Assembly (NCBI GenBank): GCA_018296165.2
Contig: JACKQL020000011.1
Location: forward strand, 62,001 to 126,000
From: Termitomyces sp. T153
Lineage: Eukaryota; Basidiomycota; Agaricomycetes; Agaricales; Lyophyllaceae
Reading direction: 5' to 3'
DNA length: 64,000 bases
Both the position numbers and the translations under genes were made by a program. Positions 1-11,110 of this stretch are shown here, piece by piece; within the stretch, counting starts at the first letter, position 1; each line of letters begins with the position of its first letter. The notes under the pieces are model-generated. The model worked only from the letters and a program-made list of their open reading frames with translations, searched no databases and was not told the origin of the DNA.

Positions 1-1112
1 GGATGCAGCTAGGCTTGAGTATATGAGTATTTATGCATTTTTTAAAATCTGCGCCGTGTTCGTGGGTTTAGTTTATGAGAGAGAGTGTGTGTGCATGTGA
101 ATAAGGTACGTAAGTAGTTTATTACAGTAGTATATATTACTGGGGCTGGCTTTACCCTGCCTGTCTGCCAGTCAAGTCACTCAGTTAGCGGTGGCGGACA
201 CGTGTCAAATAGCACGTAGCACGCCACATTGACGTTGTGAAAAGGAAACGGAAAAGGAAAAGGAAAAGGGAAAGGATGAAGATACGACGCGCGCCCCCGT
301 AGAAAATGACGTATAGTGACCTGTTGGGGTATCATGTATCATGTGAAATAAACAGTCCGAGTTAAATCCCTAGTCTACGCAAACGCAAGTAAGGGTATCA
401 TGTACGCCCCCTACATACATAGCATAGTCCCAGCCCCTTTATCTCTCATCACACGCTCGACGCTGAGTCACGTCCCGCCCGGCGGCAAGCACCGCGCCCG
501 GACCCTGGACAGGGGTGCGCGCCGAACGGAGAATTCATATCCCGCACGCGTACGCATATGGTCATTTTACACTAGTACGTACTCTGCATACGTCACTTCG
601 CCCCTGTCCGTCTGTCCTGTCTTTTGTGCGATTGTGCGATCCCGTTCTTCGACCCTTGGGCGCAAAACGTCATCCTGAACAATCCAGAAAAAAACACGCA
701 ACAAGTATGGGCGCCGGCGGCCCCGTAATACGCTACGCGTCACGCCGCTAGATCAGTTTTGCCACCCCCCTTCTTGGACAGAATAACTGCTGTCAGGGTC
801 CCATGTGGAATGCACCGACAATTATCCGGCTCCGCAAGCCAAATTCTCATTTCTGGGGGAGGGGGTAACTACTCATACAGAATGTATCGTGGTAGGGATA
901 ATAACGGCTCTATAAGTCGGAAAACACACACACAAGGGTATCATAAGCCAAAGAAACAAATAAATATATGACAGAGAAATAAGTCAAGGGAGTCCATGGG
1001 CGATGAGTGATACATTGCATTTTGGTTTAGTACAATGGATAAATAAGGATGGCTGGACCCCAGGTCGCGCTGGTATGATGGGGTGGCGTGGGATGTGTAT
1101 TTTCGGGGGGGC
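1..1112. other. Intergenic, 3' flank of the GATA factor gene
   Basis: No coding exon or RNA gene could be supported on either strand. The stretch contains a short purine-rich run of GGAAAA-type units near 240-275. It ends at the predicted stop codon of the minus-strand GATA-factor gene. Short open frames here have no recognisable motif and no convincing splice partners. Confidence 0.5.
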
Positions 1113-2281
1113 CTACGACAATGTGGGGTCGAGGGGCTCGTCGGCGAGGGCGATTTCGAGGGAGGAGCTCGCAGGGGACGCGGTGATGAGGGGCTGCCAG
1201 CCGGCGTCGGGGGAGAGGGGCGCAGGGGCAGGGTCAGAGAGGCGGAAGTAGTCGGTGGAGCAGTAGGGGACGGTGTGGGCTTTGCGCGGGGCCATTGCGA
1301 GGTCTGAGAGGGACGCGTTGGGGAGACGGATGGTGCCGTCGCGCGGGGGGGACTGGGAGTCGCGGTCGAGGGGGAATGTGTTGGTGTTTGGCGAGTTGAA
1401 GGACGTGGGGGGCGCCGAGCCAGACGAGTAGACGGACACTGGGGGGGAGGTTAGATTTAATTCACGGGCACGACGCGTGACTTGCCGTTGTCGTCCCAGT
1501 CGCTGGAGGAGGACACGGAGCTGCGGCGGACAAGGCCGATCTCGCGGGGCTCCTTCTTGATGGCGGCCTTGGGGCTGGGCTTGGACTTGTTTGCACGTGC
1601 CTTGTTGCCGGCACGCAGCTCGTCGAAGCGCAGGGGGCGGGGGCGGAGATGGGTGCGCTCGTAGAGGCCGCACTTGTTGCAGACGATCTTGCCGGGGTTG
1701 AGGGTGGAGCGGCGCCAGGACGGGGGCTCGGTGGTGTGGCAGTTGAAGCAGCGGCGGCGCAGGTACTGGGTCTCCTTGGACGCGGCGTCGTCGGTGTGCT
1801 GGACGGGCAGGCCGGCGTGGTACGACGGGCGGCTGTAGAACGCCTGCTGCGACGGGACGACGAGGCTGGGCGTGTCCTCGAGCTTGATCGCGGCATTCTC
1901 CGGGATGGGCTCGCCGTAGAGCCCGTGGGAATACCCGTCGCGGTCGTGGCGCACGTACGGGAACGTCGCGCGGCGCACCATGTGGTACTGCTGCGGCGGC
2001 TGCGGCTGCGGCTGCTGCCACTGCTCGTACGCCGGCTGCTGCTGCTGCTGCTGCTCGAGATCGTGCTCGTACAGCTCCTGCAGCAGCGAGCCGCGCGGGC
2101 AGTAGAACGGCTGCTGGGCGAAGAACTGGGCGTCGACAGGGGCGGGGTCGTCGTCGTCGGCGCCCTCGTAGATGCGGGGCTCGGCGGCGACGGGCTGCTT
2201 GAAGACAGGCAGGAAGGGGGCGTCGTGCGGCGAGGGCGTCCGCGGGGCGTACAGGTCAAAGGCAGACTGGAGGGAATCCAT
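1113..2281 (-). CDS. GATA-type zinc-finger transcription factor
   Basis: A nuclear DNA-binding regulator predicted from one GATA finger with the pattern C-x2-C-x18-C-x2-C: CFNC, then SWRR, then CNKCGLYERTH. The N-terminus is acidic and aromatic, followed by a glutamine-rich segment encoded by CAG/CTG repeats near 1990-2060. The chosen start (2281, MDSLQSAFDLY) is the first Met of a plausible protein. The frame stops at 1457, but a 47-nt GC-AG intron (1485-1439, donor GCAAGT, branch CTAAC) joins it in phase to a further open frame that ends at 1113. That frame gives a serine/proline-rich tail ending EPLDPTLS. Exons would be 2281-1486 and 1438-1113. If the intron is not used, the protein ends VVPVN at 1457. 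The YERTH variant after CGL resembles fungal fingers of the Gat1/Fil1 kind, but the orthologue is not certain. Target genes cannot be read from sequence. Confidence 0.85.
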
Positions 2282-4992
2282 TGCCGACACTGTCCACGCC
2301 CGCCATTTTGAACAAGTCCCATCTCCATATCCGGAAGTCCCATATCGGGATCCCCCCCGCGATCTGGACCCCGCGCCCTGACCCCGGCCACCCCGCTCGA
2401 AACATATCCGCTGTCCTGGGTGAGCCGGCGCGCCCAGTCCACCTTCTACGTAGAAGCAGCGGCCTGTCTCGGTCCCGCGACACCAACCGCGAAGCCCGTA
2501 CAGCCGCTGCGATAGGCTTTGGCGCGTGTCGTGCAGAGCGGCACCGCCGCCGACGACGCGCCCCACGCAATGCGTCTCCGACCCGTGCGGACGTATCACA
2601 TAGACGACGATAACCCGCCTCGGTGCACGGAACAATCCCTGCCGGCTTGCAACTGAGTACCCACAACTGAGACGCCAGCTCGCCACAGCCGCATGAGAAC
2701 ACAAAACAACGCCCCACACAGCACGTGTCAGGCCGAGGGCCCCATCAATCCTAGTCGTACGACGCCTGTCCTCGGAGAACGCTCCCCTTCTCATTCGATA
2801 ATAACAACAACGGTGGATCCCGCTCAGTGCGCGCGCTCAGAGGACTTGACACTTACATAACTTTACATGAGCGTGTGACCACTGGAATCCAATTCCAATT
2901 CCGAGATCTGATACATACCATACATACCTCACTAGATCTTGCGTGGCTGCGTATCTCGTGCATCGTGATCGAGAGGGTATGCGCCCAAAAAACATCCGTG
3001 CTCGTCACGGAACGTGCGCTCCACGTTTTCTTCCGTGTTATTATTTTTTTTGCATCCGTTTAGCCGCGGGTGTCATGTCATGTGTTAATCGCAATGTCAC
3101 AACTATTCCATTCTTCCATCGTGCGCCGTGCGGTAGTCGTACCCACACGCAGGCTACTTACCCATACCGATACCGATACCGATGGCCGCCATCAGCTTAA
3201 GCAGCTTGAGCACCTTAAGCCGAGAGCCTTTGTTTTTGTTTTCGTTGCCGTCCCTGTCAATTTGCGTTTGCATTAGCGTTTGCGTTTGCGGTTGTGGTTA
3301 CTTGCGATGAATCTCCTAACCTTCACCTTGCCTACGACGACCTAGCGTAGGTCCTTCCGCACGCTACTTGGCCATTAGCGGCCAAAGGAGTAAGTATGTA
3401 TGTATACGTACGTATACCGCGACGGGCTCGGGCGGACGTACTATCGGAGAACTTCTTTTCTTACATCCGATCCGTGCATCCACGAGCGATACATACATAC
3501 AAGTCGTCTCAATTCTCATAGCCACGCAGCTCACAATCATCCTATCCATGAGAACCTCATTCTATATCCTACACACATACTACCGATCGAGGACAGACAT
3601 AAGGGATTAGCGAATTTCTGCGCTAGAACTTGGAACTCGGAACTCGGTGTGCGTGGGGGTGTTGTGCTGTGCTATGATGCTGTGATGCTGTGTCTGTGGT
3701 TGTGTCTGTGTTGTGTCTGTGTCTGTGGTTGTGTCTGTGTCTGTGGTCGTGGTCGTGTCTGTGTCTGTGGTCGTGTCGTGTCTGTGTTGTGTTGTTCATG
3801 GATACCTCGCGTTACGTCGGCAGAGGGTTTTGTTTTTGTCGAATGAAAGTCACGATTTTTCATATCAGTAATCAAACGAGGTAGGGATACTTGAGACCAG
3901 GTCTCATTCCGATGTCACCCCCTCTGAGGCGCCGAGTGTGCTTCTAGCTTACAATCATCATTAATAACACTATCCCTATCTGGTCTAGTTTTTTTTGGTC
4001 CAACACACCCTCGCGCGTTCTCAACATCCGAGTCGAAGGCGGAGATTACATGAGTACATGCTACAATGTCGTCATCTAGGTATTTGTATTTTGGCAGGGA
4101 CATTGCGTTTGTATATGGAAACATCGTCCCTAAGAGCGTGCGTAGAGAGAGGCATGGAGCGGCTGACAAAGTATATTACAATTGTCTTCTCTAGGCCCCC
4201 TTGGCATAGGGGCTTCACAGAGGTGGACGCCCCCTTCACCAACGGAGGCGGCCAAAGTGAACAATACTTCTTTCCAGAGCGCTCAATCCGGAAACACTTC
4301 TTTAGCACGCTTATCTGGGGTAAAGACGAGAAACGAGATCATCTATTCGTGACATGGCGGGGAAGCCACGCAATGTTCCGGCAACGGTGAGAAGTTGGTA
4401 CGATTCTGGAGTAGTAGCCATATGTGCTTGAAGTCAATGGATACGTAAACACTTGAGCGCTGAGCCACGGGACTAGTAGCCAGTCAAAAGTCAAAAAATT
4501 GTTGTTCTGGCTTTCATGGCGCGGACAGCGGGTTCTTGGCGTTGTTGTCGTGATTATGAACGTTGCCGTGGACGACGGTGGCGACGCCGAGGTTCTCATG
4601 AATACAGACATTAATGAGAGTAGGATTTTTTTTTTTTTTAGAGTCTCTCACTCACGTCAGAAGCAGCAATGCCGGCCGAGCCGTTTAGAGGTTTTACGAT
4701 GGGCAGGTGACATAGTGTGGCAGGCACATAATCCAAATGATGAGGCAGAGAGACTCGAAGCTCCACAGTTCCAAGACTCGGCACTGCCAGTCACAAGTGT
4801 AATATTTGTCAAGTGTTCCGAGGTGACCTTGAGTTTGATTTAGCGTCAGCACCCATGAGGAGACTTAGATATGCAGAGGGAAGCCAGAATACTGTTAAAC
4901 TTGGTTGTTTTGTGAAACTTTAACCACGCGGTTGGACCGCGTCTAGAACCACTCTCCCACGGTATTCTATCAACCTCTCTCGTCACACCCAT
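2282..4992. other. Long intergenic region (promoter side of GATA factor)
   Basis: No gene could be supported over 2.7 kb. It contains short tandem repeats: GATACC-type near 3165-3183, a GCGTTTG run near 3262-3290 and a TGTGTC array (listed separately). Several small open frames exist, but none carries a recognised motif or splices into a longer protein. Some of this may be 5' leader of the minus-strand GATA gene or of the plus-strand gene starting at 4993. Confidence 0.45.
3682..3792. repeat. Microsatellite/minisatellite of TGTGTC and TGTGGT units
   Basis: A roughly 110-bp pyrimidine/guanine tract is built from interleaved hexamers TGTGTC and TGTGGT/CGTGGT. It is readable as alternating Cys-Val/Cys-Leu in several frames, which explains the low-complexity open frames on both strands. 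No gene is implied. Confidence 0.85.
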
Positions 4993-6372
4993 ATGTCTTT
5001 CGAGAACGCGTCGGTTACAAAAGGTCCGTTCCAATAGAAAAGCAACTTATTCAGTCTTACTCGGGCCACGATGTTCAGGGCTTATGATGACCTATGGCCT
5101 TACGTCCATACTTGTTGGTTTATTTGACGTGAAGCATTACTTTCATCTGCAGGTCAGCTCGCGTGCACTCGTCTCGTCAGTCCGTACAAACTAACTTCTG
5201 CCCCTAGTTGGTACCTCATTTGTCTCGTCATCACCAGGTAGCGTCCCTCACGCGGCAATCATGACGATCGTGACCAATCCTAAAGTAGACTCTTCCAGTA
5301 CTGGAGGCTGGTTCTCCACCATCTGGCATTCTCTAGTTCGAGTGACCTCTTCATTGCACAACTCTTACTGTTCAATGCTGGAATTCAGGTCGAACGTCAG
5401 TTTGGAAGCATCAAGTATGCTGTGAGTAATCAACCTATACAGCATTCGATATGAAATGCTTATGACGTTTAGTCATTCGTCGTAGTATCTTCGATTCTGG
5501 TGACAATACTTGAACTCGCGTCATTGATAGTCTTTCATCGCGCCGGCCTCAATCACATCGCGATGGGTCCCGCAGCAGTGGTTTTCAGTATAATGTATCA
5601 ATACTCTCGGATTGTTCCCGCTACCTACAAATACCGAATATTCGGTGTCCCTCTGAACAACAAAAGCTTCCTATATTTACTCGCAGCCCAGGTCTCGCTT
5701 TTTTCTCTATCGAATTCCAGGTATCAACGTCTCTAACAACAACTTTCTGATGAATACAGACAGCGATCAGTCGTCTACCAAGTTCTGGGGCTGTATCTAT
5801 CATCGGCATTCTTGTTGGACAAATCTATCGCTCAGATCTAGCAAACCTAAAGACGTATCGTCTTCCCTCGTCAATAGTCATCTTCGCCACTCGGTTCTTA
5901 CTTCCCTTTATTGGCGCACTTCGTCCACCGCGTAGATCAAACCGCGCTCTTCCTGATGATTCTAGAGGCTCCACCACGACTCGAAACACGTCTGCGACAC
6001 CGCAGAATGAGGAGGTTATCACTACGGCCCGGCCTTCCGCTGAAGTTGCTACCACAAGGCATCGCCATAACGACCCGAGTTCGGGTGGCGAGGTTACAAC
6101 AGGGACTGGTTCTGTGATGAGGGAATGGGTAGACGAATTAACAGGTCGGACAGAGCATGCTGCGGCTGGCATTCGGGTTCTACCAGAAGCAGAGATAGAT
6201 CAATTGACAGCGATGTTCCCAGACGTCCAAAGAGATGTCGTCGTCGCTGCACTCCAGCGCAGGTATGGGCTAGCTTTTTGTCTACGTTGATCGTGTAAGC
6301 TCACTGCTGTTTCGTGGCCTAAGCCCAAACATCGAAGCTGCCGTCGAAACTTTACTTAGTTCTCAAACTTAA
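4993..6372 (+). CDS. Dsc2-like rhomboid-fold membrane protein with C-terminal CUE/UBA domain
   Basis: Seven exons join in phase: 4993-5023, 5079-5152, 5208-5237, 5299-5421, 5473-5691, 5760-6262 and 6324-6372. The product begins MSFENASVTKGLM and continues DVKHYFHLQ, then QYWRL, VERQFGSIKYASF and hydrophobic helices. Next come FGVPLNNKSFLYLLAAQ and GILVGQIYRSDL. These form the derlin/rhomboid-like membrane layout of Dsc2 and UBAC2 proteins. A hydrophilic linker leads to a ubiquitin-binding CUE-type domain (IDQLTAMFPDV, ending VETLLSSQT). In fission yeast and Aspergillus, Dsc2 is a subunit of the Golgi Dsc E3 ligase that activates SREBP; that role is family knowledge, not seen here. The third exon is only 30 nt, and start-to-finish splicing needs six introns of 50-68 nt. 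No rhomboid Ser-His catalytic pair is visible, as expected for a pseudoprotease. Confidence 0.82.
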
Positions 6373-6472
6373 CGGTGACAGACTGTCAGGGACAACAAGT
6401 GTTCAGGTCGATATTGTGTGTAGATGATCAAGGGTTGAACAAGAGTGTTTCAGTTTTTGATAGTATCACTTC

Positions 6473-8522
6473 CTATTCATCTTCCTCAAAAGTCTCTTCC
6501 TGCGCCTCGCCATCTTCATCATCGCCTGTGAATGTTCCAAAAGGCACAGAGTACAGACGGATCACAGGCTTTTGGAATATATATATATATCAATAAATGA
6601 AAGAGGCAAGCAGATATGACCATCACGTACTCTGTTCGGGTCCTTTACAAGCACGTATTTGCCTTCTGGCATCTTCATACACATATCAGTGACTGTTCGG
6701 ACGATGCCCCAACCGTTAGCCAACGAAACGTTAAGCTGAGCGGCAAAGTCAGTCGGACGCATAGAAGCTGTGCTCAGAATGACGTGACGGGTGTTGTCGC
6801 GGGGATTGGCGCGAGAGATGTATCTATAGGCAGAACGTCAGTTGGAAGATCTTTAGATGCGTCGTCCCGCCAGAGATGAAGAGAAAAATAAGAACACAGA
6901 CCCAACTTTCATGAGCTCAGCTCCAGCCAGTACACTCTGGACAGTCCATTTGGCAAGCTTGCAACTATTGTTCTTCATCTCCGTAGCAACAACGGCTCCT
7001 CGTTGGGAATCAAGCTTGGACCGCCAATCAGGAGCTCCACCAGCGCCCTGTGCTCGTGGATCGAACTCATTAAGCGCGCGAATCGTTACTAGACCTTGCC
7101 CTTCTCGGGGATTACCTTGTCCCGGAGAATAGGCATCGACCTCAGTTCGGACACAGATCTTGATATCTTCATCGTCCGTAATACCGAGATCAAAGACCCT
7201 GTATCGGTACCCGCAAGAAGCTAGCGGCTCGGTCTCTTCTGGTCCGTAAAACGGGTTAGGATTGGCGAATTCAATCGCAGGTGACGGAGGGTTTTCGATA
7301 ACGGATTGGAACATGAAGTTTTGGTTGATATAGGTGGCCTCTAGGGAAAGCGAGGTTGCAGAGTTTATTGAAGGGACTTCGGGAACGGCAGACTTCTCGT
7401 TGGGGTTATTGGGGTTGGGAGGTGCGGGGTCCTGAGGAGGATCAGCAGCGTTTTCATTGACGGTGACAGTGTCGAAGGGGCCACCGTCTCGCTTGTCGAA
7501 GAAAAGATTGTTGCCTTCGCGAACAATGACAATATCCCAAGGGTAGACAGAACGGGGGGCACACATAAGAACACTGAGAATGACGTCTGTGGCGTATACT
7601 TTAGCAACATTTTTGCTGGCAAGCTGTAGAGAGCATCAGTAAAAGATCGGCGCTTTCAAAAAAAACCTTGGTACCTCCTGAATGACAGGATCATCGGAAG
7701 TGGTGGTATTGTACTTGATACGGTCGACCAGTTGCAATGGCTTTTCAGTCTTGGTTGTGACACGATCGTACGATTTGTCGTACGCGAACAACTTGCCATA
7801 GGATTCCCTAAATGCAAATACATCACTCGAAATCTAATTAGGCTAGGAAGGACTTACAATTCCTCAGGCTCATCGACTTCAAGACGAAGTTTAGCGAGTC
7901 GGTGGAATTCAATTTCTTCCAACATAGACCATTGGGGAGAAATAACAACAGACGACTCGCGAGTACGATTACTCTGTGGGCGATGAGAGTCAGTTCCATA
8001 ATCATGCTAATATAGACGAACCTTCTCCCAGTCTCTCCAGCCTCTCCTTCCACCGCGTTGAGCCTGGGATCCGCGGCCAACAGGGCCTCCACGCCCTCCC
8101 CTGGCACTTCCCCTAGCGGGATAGGCCGTGGTACCACGTGAAGCTCCTCTGCCACGAGTGAATGCGCTTCCTCTACGAGGAGCGGCAGCTTTGTTGTCAA
8201 CGAGGGAAAAGGACGATTCATCCTCTACGTGGAAATATGCAAAGGCATTTGCAGTTCCACTGCCAAAAGCCTGATTTCTGTCTCCTCTACGACCTCCAGG
8301 ACCTCCTCCACGAGGGTTGGTCGTTACCGGAACACCAGCAGCATTCTGACGACCGTCAGTCGAGAGATCGTTCCAATCTGCGAAACGACCGAGTTTATCG
8401 GATTTTGAGTACGGAGCGTAGGGAATATCTTTGAATTTGAACTGGTCGGGCATGTTAGACGATGATGGGCCCCAGCCGCCATCGGGGTTGTCGTGAATGG
8501 GCGGCAACGAGAATGAAGCCAT
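6473..8522 (-). CDS. Eukaryotic translation initiation factor 3 subunit D (eIF3d)
   Basis: Six exons read on the minus strand: 8522-8022, 7973-7858, 7807-7675, 7623-6902, 6823-6631 and 6568-6473. Total 1761 nt, 586 residues, the usual size for eIF3d. The N-terminus has the family signature [11 protein letters not shown] and [13 protein letters not shown], followed by an RNA-binding RGG/RG-rich segment ([20 protein letters not shown]). The conserved core includes [18 protein letters not shown] and [15 protein letters not shown], and the end PVIRLYSVP plus an acidic tail ending TFEEDE. The protein is a cap-binding peripheral subunit of the cytoplasmic eIF3 complex. Introns are 48-78 nt and every junction keeps frame. 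The gene is divergent from IST3 with only 89 bp between start codons, so the two probably share a promoter. The start is fixed by the conserved MASFSLPPI beginning. Confidence 0.95.
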
Positions 8523-8611
8523 TTTGTTGAGAGCGATGATTTAGAAAATTTAGGATTCAGGTCCCTTGTCAAAGTCCGTGGGAAAGTCTCCTCTGCTCAA
8601 TTGCCGCCGCG
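8523..8611. promoter_or_regulatory. Shared divergent promoter of eIF3d and IST3
   Basis: Only 89 bp separate the two start codons, which point outward, so both 5' leaders and core promoters must lie here or inside the neighbouring first exons. The segment has no obvious TATA box. Bidirectional promoters between housekeeping genes are common in compact fungal genomes. The regulatory role is inferred from layout alone. Confidence 0.55.
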
Positions 8612-9693
8612 ATGAAGTGAGTCCTCTCCAACAGAACTATTGAAGATGGACGCTAACTTGGCGTGATTTCTTTAGTGTTGTTAAAGAAATCAACAAAATC
8701 AACCAACTTGAGCTCGACTTGGGCGTTTCTGGTGCTTCATGGCATGACGAATACAAGGATTCTGCTTACATCTTCGTTGGTGGCTTACATTTCGATCTCA
8801 CTGAGGGTGATGTCGTTACAATATTTTCCCAGTACGTATCTATACATGCCATGGTACACCTGACTAATTTTAAACCACAAGATATGGCGAAGTCATGGAC
8901 GTGAATCTGCCTCGGGATAAGGAGACGGGCAAGACGAAAGGCTTTGGGTTTCTCATGTACGAGGATCAGCGGTCTACCGTACTTGCCGTGGATAACCTCA
9001 ATGGGGCCAAGGTTCTAGACAGGACTCTCCGTGTTGACCACGTCAAGAACTATAAACAGCCCAAAGTAGAAGGAGACGATGGTGCATGGGTTGAACCAGA
9101 GGAACAGAGCCTCAATGCACAGCCTGAAATGATCATGGGTAGGTTCATCTTCAGATTCCCATCTTTTACCCCTCACTGAGAAAATGTTCATTCCAGATAA
9201 TGCTTCCGAATCAGACTCTGACGCGTCGTCTTTCCCCCCGATTGATCCTGAAGATCCAATGCGAGATTATCTGTTGGCACAGAGAAAGGAGAAAAAAGCA
9301 CTCAAAAAATCCAAGAAGAATAAGTCCAAAAGTAAGCATAAAGACGAGACGCCGGAAGAACGACGGGCGAGAAAAGCTAGAAAGAAGGAGAAACGTCGAA
9401 AGCAGAAGTCAGAGGGCGTGAGGGGAGTTGAAGACCTGCTGAGTTCACTCGGACGTCGTTCAGGCGATACAGGTCGGCCTCGTTCTCCCTCACCCCGAAG
9501 GCGGTATCGTTCTCGGACACGAAGTCGTTCGCCGAATGACAGAAACCATGAGTCATCGCACGCATATCCTCGATCCCGTTCTCGCTCTTCAGATCCTCGG
9601 AGTAGGCGTCCCATCGAGTCTTCTGATGAAGGACGGCGAGGTGAACCTTCCTATGGACGTGAGGCACCTTCACGCAGAAGGGCCTATAATTGA
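8612..9693 (+). CDS. IST3: RES complex RNA-binding protein IST3 (Snu17 / RBMX2 family)
   Basis: Four exons, 8612-8616, 8676-8831, 8882-9138 and 9197-9693, give 304 residues. The first exon is only five nucleotides (ATG AA), so the second codon is split by the intron. The product starts MNVVKEINKINQ and has one RRM: RNP2 is AYIFVGGL at about residues 32-39, and RNP1 is KGFGFLMY at about 73-80. Then comes DRTLRVDHVKNY, the linker that in yeast Snu17 binds Bud13 and Pml1. The C-terminal half is a highly charged lysine-rich and then RS-rich tail ending APSRRRAYN, much longer than the yeast protein and similar to animal RBMX2. The RES complex belongs to the activated spliceosome and promotes splicing and nuclear retention of pre-mRNA. 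Duplicated sequence from its 3' end lies about 170 bp downstream. Confidence 0.92.
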
Positions 9694-9900
9694 CGAAGTG
9701 TTGTCTCGTCTTGTCATGCTGATCACTTTCGTTCTTTTACCGGTGGTTTTCATCTGTACCCTACACTCTTAACAAGAAAATACACCATTTCTATGTATCT
9801 CATGCAAAGTATCAATCGAGTGTTATTTTGGATGTGAGGCACGTTCACGCAAAAGGGACTGATTGACGATGTGTTGTTTTTACTGATGGTTTTCATCCCT
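9657..9900. repeat. Decayed tandem duplication of the IST3 3' end
   Basis: Positions about 9657-9763 (last codons, stop and start of the 3' UTR of IST3) are matched by about 9830-9898. Shared words include GTGAGGCAC, TTCACGCA, AAGGG, TTGACGA, GTGTTGT and GGTTTTCATC, in the same order and orientation. The second copy has small deletions and no open frame continuing upstream. The match was made by eye. Confidence 0.7.
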
Positions 9901-11110
9901 CCGAATAGCAATCTCATGCCAACGTACATACCTCGATCGATCGAAGCTTATATCTTCATACTACCATTGGTATGGGTACTTAGGGGAACCAAGTGAATCA
10001 ATATCTTAATCTGTCTGGGGTGGCGTCTTTCAGCGAGCTTTATGAATGACAGGTGGACAATGATGGGCTTGACAGAATCCCTTCCGATTAGAACTTAATA
10101 AAACGGAGGGGCTGTTGGATCCAAATGCCGTGTTTCCTGTTAACGTCCTATGAGTATATGTACCTGGATATATTTTTAACAATTCGACAAGGTTGGTGGT
10201 ACATCACATACACGTCGTTGTTCTCATGCTGTCTTTGGAGGTAAGTGATACCATCACATTGTTACATATATGACACGTAGAAGGGTTACTTGAATTTGGA
10301 GACGATACTACTCGGATACCTGTCGCTGACACTTCTTGCTCGAACGCGTTACAGGTTCGAGAGGACGAACTTGGCGAGCCGCGTCATCAAACTCCGGACA
10401 TACATAGCGTAAATGAGAAAATCGTGAGAAGGGTATAAGACAAGCCTGAGGACGCCATCAAAAAGGAACCTATTTTTCTCTGTCAAAGCAGTCCCATTCC
10501 GTTCCGGTGGGAGAGCCTTGGCTTTAAGGCACTGACCACCGATGGTTTCATGCTTCTGTATAGCTGTCAACACCTGTGAAAGTCAGAGAAGCATTTGTGG
10601 AAAAATATCACTTGTACGCAATGACAACCCCGATTCAACAGTAAAGGCCACACTGCATTCGCTATCACATGTTTCAGTGTTGACGATGATGGAAAGACCA
10701 GTGCAGATCTCCTACAAGGTGACAGCGCGAGTACTCCAGAATTGCAGTCTCTGTAACCATATCATGATGATGCAAAGTGAACAAGCACAGACAGACTCCA
10801 TCGCTCAAGCACCAAGCAACAAAAATACCTTGTGAAAATTATCCGACCTTTGGCCAACTGTTCGCGTTGGAGCGACATTGATCCACATACAGTCATCATG
10901 CTCTTCGTATACTGTCGGCCTTTTTACACATTCTTTCACATGGAACCATAGCTATAGTGCATAGGTCTGTAGTGGCGATGGGCGTGGTAGACACGTCCGA
11001 AAGTGATTGTTCTTCAAAAGAAAGGTGGCAAATCGGTCAATCACGTGCCGAAAAAGTACGATAACGCGTCACGTCACACAATTTTGGAAGTCTGCCCTGG
11101 GTTCAACGCG
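9694..11110. other. Intergenic region with one unexplained minus-strand open frame
   Basis: This holds the IST3 duplication and an unexplained open frame on the minus strand from about 10578 to 10349. That frame is preceded by a good acceptor (TTTCACAG) and reads as a balanced protein ending RLAKFVLSNL. I could not connect it to convincing upstream exons because frames between 10600 and 10900 are broken by stops. It may be the last exon of a lost or unrecognised gene. The rest looks non-coding, and the end must contain the NOP14 promoter. Confidence 0.35.

Noticed and set aside
1649..2311. Long plus-strand open frame opposite the GATA factor
   Set aside because: It is the antisense of a GC-rich coding exon and gives Arg/Leu/Val-rich low-complexity protein. 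The minus strand has the zinc finger.
3400..3884. Cys/Val-rich open frames
   Set aside because: They are translations of the TGTGTC repeat; no start context or motif.
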